Below are positions 1 through 7,395 of a stretch of 17,111 bases of DNA, in pieces. Every line of letters starts with the position of its first letter. Position 1 is the first letter of the stretch. Source of the stretch: Pseudomonadota bacterium (GTDB taxonomy: Bacteria > Pseudomonadota > Gammaproteobacteria > Burkholderiales > Thiobacillaceae); the NCBI GenBank assembly GCA_021791235.1, contig JAJYXA010000524.1, positions 1 through 17,111 on the forward strand, written 5' to 3'. Below the pieces are notes generated by a model. It did no database searches and had not been told where the DNA came from. It worked only from the letters and a program-made list of their open reading frames with translations. The translations under genes were made by a program, and so were the position numbers.

Positions 1-3000
1 CGGCTGGCCGACCAGCAGATCCAGGCCTACGACGCCGGCCAGCAAACCTGGCATGCGGTCACGGTCACCCAGGCCGCGACCGGTCCGGCCTTCGCCGATA
101 CACCCCAGCCGGGCGGGAAGTTGCAGATCGATGGCCGTTCGGTGGATTTCGGCGGCAACATCGTTCTGCAATCCGGCCGCCTGGCGCTCGCCGCCCATGG
201 CGCGGCAGCCGGCGACGGCATCACGCTGGAGAACGGTTCCAGCATCGATCTGTCATCCTACGAAAAGACGTTTGCCCAGGGCATGGCCAACATCACCGAA
301 TCGGCCTCGGCCGGGCGCCTCACGCTGTCCAGCGAGCACGGCTCGGTCGATGCCCAGTCCGGTTCGAGCATCGATCTGCGCGGTGGGGCGGCGGGCGGCG
401 ACGCGGGGGTGCTGACGGTTGCGGTGGCGAACGGCACGGTGGCGCTGGACGGCACCCTGGCGGCCGGCGCGGCCCCGGGCCAGCAGTCCGGCAGCGCGGA
501 TATCGACGCCGCCAGCCTGGCCAATTTCTCCGCGCTCAACACGGCGCTGGAAAGCGGCGGTTTCGGCCAGGGCCGCACCCTGCGGGCGCGCACCGGCGAT
601 GTGAACGTCGCGGCTGCGGACAGCGTGAACGCAAAAAATATCCAGTTGGTGGCCGATGCCGGCGCCATCAATGTGAAAGGCAGTCTCGACGCCTCCGGCG
701 CCACGGGCGGTGGCCAGGTTGAACTCGACGCCGGCCAGGGCATCCATCTGTATGGCAGCAGCCGCATCCTGGCCAACGGCACTTCCACCGACACCGCGGC
801 CGACGCCGCCTATTCCGACGGCGGCCAGGTTGCCCTGTATGCCCGCAATGGCCAGCTCGATTTCGATAGCGGCGCGCTGATCGACGTGTCCGCCGCCGCG
901 GCAGGCAAGTCCAGCGGCGGCGAAGTCGTGTTCTCCGCGCCCAGGACGGCGAACGGCAGCGGCCTGCAGGCCGCCTTGGCCGGCCAGGTGAAAGTGGCCG
1001 GCGGCACGGTCAACGTGCCCGGCGGACAGGTGCCCCAGGCCGGCACAGTCATCCTCGAAGGCTACAAGCGCTACAGCGGAATCACGGCGACCTCCACCGC
1101 CGCGTCGACCTCGAGCGTCGTCTACACCGACTACGACACCTTCATGAACGCCGCAGACGGCATGCATGACGCGGCGCTCTCCACACTGCAGGCTGGCGGT
1201 TCCGACGTCGCCAGCGCTAGCCTGAAAGTGCGCGCCGGCGTGGAGTTGGTCAGCGCTGGCGACATGACCGTCGATGCCAACTGGGACCTGACGAATGCCA
1301 GCTGGCTGCGCACCGGCACCAACCAGACTGCGGGCCGGCTGGCTTTGCGTGCCGCCGGCAACCTGGCGGTCGACGCCAGGCTGGGCCTGCCCAATGAAAG
1401 TGCCCTCCCGCCCGACTGGGGCTGGAGCCTGCAACTGGCGGCTGGCGCGGATACGGCCTCTGCCGATGCGCTGGCGGTGACGGCCTCGACGGCCCAGGGC
1501 GACGTGACGCTGGGCAGCAGCGGCAAGCTGAGCACCAGCACCGGCGACATCCAGATCGCCGCCGGCCGCGATTTCAGCGCTGCCAGCCCGGCATCGGTGG
1601 TGTACACCACCGGGCGCGCAGTGGCGCTTCCCATCCTGGCAGCTACGGGACTTAAATGGGCCGCACCCGCAGCCGGGGTCAACTTCGTCGACGGCGGCAG
1701 CATCGCCATCAGCGCCAGGCGCAATGTTACCGGCAGTGGCAGCTATGCGGACGTCAATGACTGGCTGCGGCGCACCACGGGCACGCCTGGCGCTACGCTG
1801 ACTTCTCCGCTGAGTTCCACACGCGGCTTCGCCTACCTGCCTGCCTACTGGTGGGTGGACCGGCTCGGCAACACCACGGCAAAAACCAAGGGCATCGAGG
1901 GCATCGCGACCCTGGGCGGCGGCGACATCGCGATCGCTGCGGGGAATACCGTCAGCAACGTTTCCATCGCCTCCGCGACGTCGCGCTCGGCAGCGACCAC
2001 GGCCAGCCCGGTGACCGTGAACAACCGAAACAGCATCCCCAGCGAAAGCGCGGTTTACGGGGGGGGTGACGTGCGCATCGACGCGGGCGGCGACCTGCTC
2101 GGCGGCCAGTACCTGATGGGGCGCGGCACGGCCAAGCTGGTGGCCGGCGGCGACATCGGCGGTTCCGGCGGTGTCGCGGACATCGCCACCGCCCCGGCCT
2201 TCTGGCTGATGGGATGGAGCGACGATCCGGCCCTTCAGGGAACCCAGGTCAAGGTGGAAGCCCTGGGCAGCGTGATCCTCGGCAGCGTGGCCAACCCCAC
2301 CGTAGTGGCGGTCGCAAAGAACGCAGGAACCTCGATCACCAATGCCACGCCGGGATACCGGGCGCTCCCCGGCTTCTTCTTCAGCTATGCGCCGGAAGAC
2401 AGCCTGGCCGTGAAATCGGTGGGGGGAGATCTGGCGCTGCTGGGTGCGGAATCGAACGCTTCCGTGCAGAAGGCCAACGACGTGCTGCCGCCCCGTTTCT
2501 CTGCCGTGGCGATGGAGGGCGACGTCAGTGGCGGCACGCATTATTTCGACAACGGCGCGGAAAAATCGGTGACGGCTAACCTGGCCAATATTGACCTGAG
2601 CTTTTACCAGTTCCCCGACCGCAATGGCCAGTTCCACCTGCTGGCCGGGGACGCCGTACACGATCTGGTGTTGAAGCAAAGCGATTGGCTGCCCGGCAAC
2701 CTGACCACGGCAGGCGATCAGACCTTGGCCCTGAGTGATTATCCGGCCAGCAAGAGCTACACCTTCAATTCCCCGATCGCCTCGGACGCGAAGATGGTGA
2801 CGCCCTCCACCCTGGACGGCTACCGCTATGCGGTGGTGGCGGATACGGGAAGCGTCAGCAATGCCGGGTTCTATTTCCCGCAACAGGCGGTCGTGGCTGC
2901 CGGACAGGATATCGGCAACGTGCAGCTCGATCTGCAGAACCTCGGCGCCGATGATGTCAGCCAGGTGGCAGCGGGCCGGGACCTGTTCTATTCCAATGTC

Positions 3001-4398
3001 CTGAGCAACGGCAGCCAATGGGGGGCCATGCCCCATCTCCAGATCGCCGGGCCGGGGAATCTCCTGGTCGAGGCCGGCCGGGATATCAACCTGGGTGCGG
3101 TGAGCACCGCTAAATTTACCCAGGGCGATATCAACGGCTTGAACGATGTAACGCGCATCGATGCCATCGGCAATACAGGCAACATCAGCCTGCCGACCGC
3201 GGATGCCGCCACCTTGACCCTCCTGTCGGGGATCGATGCCGGCTCGCTCGGCACGGAGCAAGTGAGTGGCCTGTTCAGCGTGCTGCGCAGCGTCGGCGAA
3301 CTCAGTGGTTTGCTCAATCAGGTCAAGAGTCATTCGGTATCGGATGAGGCTGCCATCGCCAATGCCGAAGCGGTGATCAAGGCCACGAACGAGGCAATCG
3401 ACCTGGTGTTCGCGGGGCACGTCCAGGCAGGCAGCGTACCTGTGTATGAAATGCTGTCCGGCGCGAGTGGCAAAACAACGGTTGGTCAACTGACCGATGC
3501 CTACAATGGCGCGCTTACCGCCGCCAACAACGCGATTGCCGCGCTGTTCAAGGATGGCCAGCCGCACCAGGGCGACATCACCCTGTACAACGCGCGGATC
3601 AGCAGCAGTTCCAATCCCGGTGGCTCGGGCGGTGGCATCAACCTGCTTGCGCCCAACGGCGACATCAAGGTCGGCCTGCCCACCGCCAACAGCGGGCGCA
3701 ACATCGGCATCTATACGACTGCCGGTGGGGAGATCAACGCCTATCTGAGCGGCGACATGAACGTGAACCTGTCCAAGGTGGCGACCTTCCAGGGCGGCGA
3801 TATCCTGCTCTACACCAGCGGCGAAGGCAGCACGCTGGATGCCGGCCGTGGCTCCCGTTCCGCGCGTACCAGTTCGCCGCCCAGACTGGTTGCCGAACTG
3901 AAAGCCGACGGCACGCCGACCGGCAAGCTGCTGTTGCTGCCGCCGCTGGATGTCAGCGGCAGCGGCATCCGTACCGTGAGCTACGATCCGGACGGCTTCG
4001 GCCCCCTGCAGCAGCCTGATCCAGGCGACGTTTATCTGATCGCGCCGACGGGAATCATCGACGCCGGCGAGGCCGGCGTGTTTTCCAACGGAAAAATACG
4101 AGTAGACGGTCCAGTGATCAAGAACGACGGCAACATCTCGGCAGATGGAGGTTCCGTCGGCGTTCCTTCGTCTTCGGCAGGCACGCCAGCGCCGGTTGCC
4201 GATAATACTGCCGCGGATGCCAACAAGGCCGTGGATGCCGTAGCGCAAGCCACCGACGCTTTGGCGTCCGCGAAGACAGACTTCAAGTCGTTCCGACCTG
4301 CATTCGTCAGCGTGGAGGTGCTGGATTTTGGTGGTGAATCCGCCGGGTCTGGAAATGGAATTGATGTCGTACGCAAGCAGAAAGACGGCGGCGGTTGA
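1..4398 (+). CDS. Filamentous haemagglutinin-like surface protein (DUF3739 type), 5' partial
   Basis: The frame is open from the first base, so the window holds only the C-terminal 1,465 residues. The sequence is Gly/Ala/Ser/Asn-rich with endless short strands of the GGDI, AGRD and GNLAV kind, as in the beta-helix of two-partner-secreted (TpsA) adhesins. The end matches what I recall of DUF3739 haemagglutinins: a GDVYLIAPTGIIDAGEAGV stretch, a low-complexity Ala/Asp/Lys linker, then FVSVEVLDFGGE near the C-terminus. An unusual helix-rich segment (about 3262-3561) interrupts the beta-helix. An 8-G tract lies at 2059-2066. Expected location is the cell surface or medium, after Sec export and a TpsB-type outer-membrane pore; no TpsB gene is visible here. 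The next gene starts about 130 bp downstream, and the Ton-like row may serve this protein (inference). The family call is firm; the ligand is unknown. Confidence 0.9.
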   Translation, partial: RLADQQIQAYDAGQQTWHAVTVTQAATGPAFADTPQPGGKLQIDGRSVDFGGNIVLQSGRLALAAHGAAAGDGITLENGSSIDLSSYEKTFAQGMANITESASAGRLTLSSEHGSVDAQSGSSIDLRGGAAGGDAGVLTVAVANGTVALDGTLAAGAAPGQQSGSADIDAASLANFSALNTALESGGFGQGRTLRARTGDVNVAAADSVNAKNIQLVADAGAINVKGSLDASGATGGGQVELDAGQGIHLYGSSRILANGTSTDTAADAAYSDGGQVALYARNGQLDFDSGALIDVSAAAAGKSSGGEVVFSAPRTANGSGLQAALAGQVKVAGGTVNVPGGQVPQAGTVILEGYKRYSGITATSTAASTSSVVYTDYDTFMNAADGMHDAALSTLQAGGSDVASASLKVRAGVELVSAGDMTVDANWDLTNASWLRTGTNQTAGRLALRAAGNLAVDARLGLPNESALPPDWGWSLQLAAGADTASADALAVTASTAQGDVTLGSSGKLSTSTGDIQIAAGRDFSAASPASVVYTTGRAVALPILAATGLKWAAPAAGVNFVDGGSIAISARRNVTGSGSYADVNDWLRRTTGTPGATLTSPLSSTRGFAYLPAYWWVDRLGNTTAKTKGIEGIATLGGGDIAIAAGNTVSNVSIASATSRSAATTASPVTVNNRNSIPSESAVYGGGDVRIDAGGDLLGGQYLMGRGTAKLVAGGDIGGSGGVADIATAPAFWLMGWSDDPALQGTQVKVEALGSVILGSVANPTVVAVAKNAGTSITNATPGYRALPGFFFSYAPEDSLAVKSVGGDLALLGAESNASVQKANDVLPPRFSAVAMEGDVSGGTHYFDNGAEKSVTANLANIDLSFYQFPDRNGQFHLLAGDAVHDLVLKQSDWLPGNLTTAGDQTLALSDYPASKSYTFNSPIASDAKMVTPSTLDGYRYAVVADTGSVSNAGFYFPQQAVVAAGQDIGNVQLDLQNLGADDVSQVAAGRDLFYSNVLSNGSQWGAMPHLQIAGPGNLLVEAGRDINLGAVSTAKFTQGDINGLNDVTRIDAIGNTGNISLPTADAATLTLLSGIDAGSLGTEQVSGLFSVLRSVGELSGLLNQVKSHSVSDEAAIANAEAVIKATNEAIDLVFAGHVQAGSVPVYEMLSGASGKTTVGQLTDAYNGALTAANNAIAALFKDGQPHQGDITLYNARISSSSNPGGSGGGINLLAPNGDIKVGLPTANSGRNIGIYTTAGGEINAYLSGDMNVNLSKVATFQGGDILLYTSGEGSTLDAGRGSRSARTSSPPRLVAELKADGTPTGKLLLLPPLDVSGSGIRTVSYDPDGFGPLQQPDPGDVYLIAPTGIIDAGEAGVFSNGKIRVDGPVIKNDGNISADGGSVGVPSSSAGTPAPVADNTAADANKAVDAVAQATDALASAKTDFKSFRPAFVSVEVLDFGGESAGSGNGIDVVRKQKDGGG
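2059..2066 (+). repeat. 8-G homopolymer tract inside the haemagglutinin gene
   Basis: Eight consecutive G residues encode part of Y-G-G-G-D. It is the longest G run I noticed in the window; several others reach six. Adding one G places a TGA directly after the tract (now 2067-2069). Losing one G leads to a TGA at 2114-2116. Either slip would cut off the C-terminal half, so it could act as an on/off switch. Confidence 0.8.
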
Positions 4399-4528
4399 TA
4401 CCGTCCCACCCCGGCAGCCCGGGCGGGTATAAGCCGTTCGGCTCATGCTCGAGGGGTCTGTTTTCATGACCAGGCAACAGTCCGGCTGCACACTCGAAGG
4501 CTTTGTTAATCCCGCGAATCCCGCCGCC

Positions 4529-6286
4529 ATGATCAGATTCCTGTTGCCCCTGCTGTTGATGTTGGCGGCCGCCCCGGCCCATGCGTGGTGGAACAGCGAC
4601 TGGACCGCCCGTCGGGCGTTCATCCTCAATACCGCCGATTCGGGTGCCGGGGTGAAGGAAACCCAGGCCAGCGTGCCGGTGCTGATCCGCTTGCACACGG
4701 GCAATTTCGACTTCACGGGCGCGAATATCGACGGTTCCGATCTGCGCTTCGTGGCGGGTGACGACAAGACGCCGCTGAGTTTCCAGATCGAGAAGTTCGA
4801 CAGCACGGCCGAGCAGGCCCTGATCTGGGTGCAGGTGCCCAAGCTGGAAGGCGGCAAGGACAAGCAGCAGATCTGGCTGTATTCCGGCAATGAAGACGCG
4901 ACGGCGGTGAGCGACGGCAAGGCCGTCTATGCGCCCGGTTTCGTTCTGGTCCAGCATTACGCGGAAGCCAGCGGCGCGCCGCAGGACAGCACGGCCACGG
5001 CCATCCCCTCCGGCAGCTTCACCGGCACGCGCACGCCGGGCGGCGTGATCGGCGCGGGCGTCAAGTTCGACGGCACGCAATCGCTGGATATTCCCGCGGC
5101 GCCGAAACTCGTTTATGGCGCGGCGACCGGGATGACGGTTTCGCTCTGGGTCAAGCCGGAAACCGCCGGCCAGACCGCCGAGCTGCTGCGCGCCGGGCAA
5201 ACGCTGACGCTGGCGCTGGAAGGCGGCAAGCTGGTGGCCCGCTCGGGAGGCGTGACGGTGGCAGGGCCGGAAGTGCCGGCAACCGGCTGGAGCCTGCTGG
5301 CGGTGACGCTGGGAAGCGGCAAGCTCAACGTGTATCTCAACGGCGCGATGGTCGGCGAGGAGGCGGCAGCCGCCCCGGATGCTGCGCTGGACCTGAAAGT
5401 CGGCTCGGGCTTCAAGGGCGAAGCCGACGAGCTGGAGCTGTCCAGCGTCGCGCGTGGCGCGGACTGGCTGCGCCTGGCCGCGATGACGCAGGGGCCGGAC
5501 AGCGACAAGGTGGTGCAGGCGGGCGAGGAGGAGAGCGAGGACGGCGGCGGCGATGCGTCCTACTTCGGCGTGATCCTGAAGAGTGTGACCCTGGACGGCT
5601 GGGTGGTGATTGCCGTGCTGATGGTAATGCTGGGCATCAGCATTCTGGTGATGGCCGCCAAGGCCATGCTGGTGACCCGTATTTCGAAAGCGAACAAGGA
5701 CTTCCTGGACGCGTTCCACGACCTGAAGGCGCAGGACACGGCCAAGCTGGATGCCGCCGACGATCCCGCGGACGCCGACCTGAACGGCAGCGTCATGGCG
5801 GAGATCCTGTTCGGCCACCACGATCATCATCAGCATTCGACCCTCTACCGCATCTATCACGCCGGTATCCAGCAGGTGAAGCACCGCATGGGCAGCCGCA
5901 GCAGCGTGATCCTGTCGCCGCAGGCGCTCGACGTGGTGAAGGCCAGCCTCGACGCCACGGTGGTGCGCGAGAACCAGAAGCTCAACAGCCTGATGGTGCT
6001 GCTCACCATCGCGATTTCCGGCGGACCGTTCCTCGGCCTGCTCGGCACCGTGGTGGGGGTGATGATCACCTTCGCCGCGATCGCCGCCACCGGCGACGTC
6101 AACGTCGCGGCCATCGCGCCCGGCATCGCCGCCGCGCTGGTCGCCACCGTGGCCGGCCTGGCGGTCGCGATCCCGGCGCTGTTCGGCTACAACTACCTCG
6201 GCTCGCGCATCAAGTCGATCAGCGCCGACATGCACGTGTTCGTCGACGAATACATCGCCCGCATCGCTGAAACCTACAGCCGATAG
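4529..6286 (+). CDS. DUF2341-LamG-ExbB/TolQ fusion (MotA/TolQ/ExbB proton channel family)
   Basis: This 585-residue protein appears to be the proton-channel subunit of a TonB-type motor with a large periplasmic sensor or binding part. Residues 1-19 form a signal peptide ending AHA before WWNSDW, the usual start of a DUF2341 domain (to about 125). A concanavalin/LamG-like domain follows (about 170-305), then a Glu/Gly linker and a membrane helix (about 356-381). A cytoplasmic stretch has a His-rich patch (429-437). The ExbB core has two helices (about 488-517 and 525-555) with GPFLGLLGTV and IAPGIAAALVAT motifs. The start was chosen for the signal peptide. An in-frame ATG at 4466 has a better ribosome site (GAGGGG, 9-nt spacing) and would add 21 residues, so it remains possible; the ATG at 4445 has none. 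ExbD follows after 9 bp. DUF2341 fused to ExbB is known from database annotation as I recall, but its function is not. Confidence 0.88.
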   Translation: MIRFLLPLLLMLAAAPAHAWWNSDWTARRAFILNTADSGAGVKETQASVPVLIRLHTGNFDFTGANIDGSDLRFVAGDDKTPLSFQIEKFDSTAEQALIWVQVPKLEGGKDKQQIWLYSGNEDATAVSDGKAVYAPGFVLVQHYAEASGAPQDSTATAIPSGSFTGTRTPGGVIGAGVKFDGTQSLDIPAAPKLVYGAATGMTVSLWVKPETAGQTAELLRAGQTLTLALEGGKLVARSGGVTVAGPEVPATGWSLLAVTLGSGKLNVYLNGAMVGEEAAAAPDAALDLKVGSGFKGEADELELSSVARGADWLRLAAMTQGPDSDKVVQAGEEESEDGGGDASYFGVILKSVTLDGWVVIAVLMVMLGISILVMAAKAMLVTRISKANKDFLDAFHDLKAQDTAKLDAADDPADADLNGSVMAEILFGHHDHHQHSTLYRIYHAGIQQVKHRMGSRSSVILSPQALDVVKASLDATVVRENQKLNSLMVLLTIAISGGPFLGLLGTVVGVMITFAAIAATGDVNVAAIAPGIAAALVATVAGLAVAIPALFGYNYLGSRIKSISADMHVFVDEYIARIAETYSR

Positions 6287-6295
6287 GGGACGGAC

Positions 6296-6703
6296 ATGGC
6301 CGAGATCCGCGAAGACAACGAACCGTTCGACGACATCAACATCACGCCGATGCTGGACCTGGCGTATGTGCTGCTGGTCATCTTCATCATCATGACGACC
6401 GCTTCGGTGCAGGGCATCAAGGTCAACCTGCCCAAGGCCAGCAACACGCCGAGCCTCGCCAAGCCCAAGACCAAGTCGGTCACCATCGATGCCAACGGGC
6501 AGATCTACCTGGACACCTATCCCGTCAGCATGGCCGAGCTGGAGAGCCGCCTGAAGAGCTTCAAGGCGATCACCCCAGACCTGCCGGTGGTGATCAAGGG
6601 CGACTCGAAGATCGCCTATGAAAAAGTGGTCGAGGTGATGGATCTGTGCGGCCGCCTCGACATCACCCAGCTCGGTCTGGTGACGGCCAAGCAGCCGAAG
6701 TAA
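6296..6703 (+). CDS. exbD: ExbD/TolR family biopolymer transport protein
   Basis: At 135 residues it has the normal ExbD/TolR length. A short cytoplasmic N-terminus (DDINITPMLD) leads into one membrane helix (about 20-40), then a periplasmic domain. Asp21 in MLD matches the proton-carrying aspartate of the family. A GNN-like segment of the periplasmic domain (VVIKGDSKIAYEKVVEVMD) is typical. The start has an AGGGGACGG ribosome site and lies 9 bp after the ExbB-fusion stop. The TonB-like gene begins 2 bp after its stop, so translational coupling is likely. In the inner membrane it should pair with the ExbB part of the upstream fusion to turn proton flow into movement of the TonB-like protein. 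The family call is secure; the cargo is unknown. Confidence 0.93.
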   Translation: MAEIREDNEPFDDINITPMLDLAYVLLVIFIIMTTASVQGIKVNLPKASNTPSLAKPKTKSVTIDANGQIYLDTYPVSMAELESRLKSFKAITPDLPVVIKGDSKIAYEKVVEVMDLCGRLDITQLGLVTAKQPK

Positions 6704-6705
6704 CG

Positions 6706-7350
6706 ATGCCAGATCACAAGCGATCCCTGCGCAGCCGACTGCCGCTCATCGGCGGCCTGCTGTTCATGGCGCTGTTCACGGGGGCCGTGATCTGGGGGGT
6801 GATGCACTTCATCCAGGATTCGGGCGAGCCGGAGCGGCCGAAGATCCAGACCATTTCCCTGGTCCGGCCGCCGCCGCCCAAGCCGCCTGAGGAAAAGCCG
6901 CCGGAGCCGCAGAAGATCGACAAGCCGAAGGAAGAGGTCAAGCTCGACCAGCCGCAGCCGCCCCAGCCCGAGGCGCCGCCTCCGCCGCCCGGCGGCATCC
7001 CCGACGGACCGGCGGGCGGGATGGCGACCGACCTGGCTGCGGGCAGCGGGATCGGCATCGGCGGTGGCGGCGACCGGGACGAACGGCGCAGCTGGTATTC
7101 GAACATGATTTCGCGCCAGCTGGAGGACGAACTGAGACGCGCCAAGCGCCTGCAGGGCAAGGATTACCGGGTGGTGGCGCAGATCTGGTTCAGCCCGTCG
7201 GGCGCCGTCAGCCGGGTGCAGATCGACAAGGGCACGGGCGACAGCGAGCTGGACGAAGCGCTGCGCCAGGAAATCCTGCAGGTGAGCCTGCGCGATCCCT
7301 TGCCGGCCGACATCCCGCAGCCGGTGCGGCTGCGCGTGGTGTCGCGCTGA
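6706..7350 (+). CDS. TonB-like energy transducer
   Basis: This 214-residue protein has the TonB layout: a basic N-terminus, one membrane helix (about 12-36), a Pro/Glu/Lys-rich periplasm-spanning stretch (about 41-103), a Gly-rich hinge, and a C-terminal domain (about 128-214) with the pattern VVAQIWFSPSGAVSRVQIDK followed by SELDEAL, typical of the TonB C-terminal fold. The Ser-x3-His motif of classical TonB membrane helices is not present; the only His in or near the helix is His34 at its outer end. This suggests a specialised transducer rather than the housekeeping TonB. The ATG is 2 bp after exbD. A start 60 bp upstream is possible in frame but overlaps exbD and breaks the usual N-terminus. 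It probably contacts an outer-membrane partner, either the porin encoded next or the haemagglutinin apparatus (inference). Confidence 0.88.
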   Translation: MPDHKRSLRSRLPLIGGLLFMALFTGAVIWGVMHFIQDSGEPERPKIQTISLVRPPPPKPPEEKPPEPQKIDKPKEEVKLDQPQPPQPEAPPPPPGGIPDGPAGGMATDLAAGSGIGIGGGGDRDERRSWYSNMISRQLEDELRRAKRLQGKDYRVVAQIWFSPSGAVSRVQIDKGTGDSELDEALRQEILQVSLRDPLPADIPQPVRLRVVSR

Positions 7351-7395
7351 CATTCCGATTTTATGACCACCCCGATTCCACTCAATCAATTCATC

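Noticed and set aside
4399..4429. Imperfect inverted repeat after the haemagglutinin stop as a terminator
   Set aside because: The stem has mismatches and no T-run follows, so the downstream genes may well be co-transcribed.
253..4920. Very long open frame on the minus strand across the haemagglutinin gene
   Set aside because: It is the mirror of a GC-rich coding strand. Its translation is a Gly/Arg/His/Ala-rich mix without any domain, and the + strand frame has clear family features.
4307..6235. Long minus-strand frame opposite the ExbB fusion
   Set aside because: His/Arg/Gly-rich composition with no motif; the opposite strand encodes recognisable domains.
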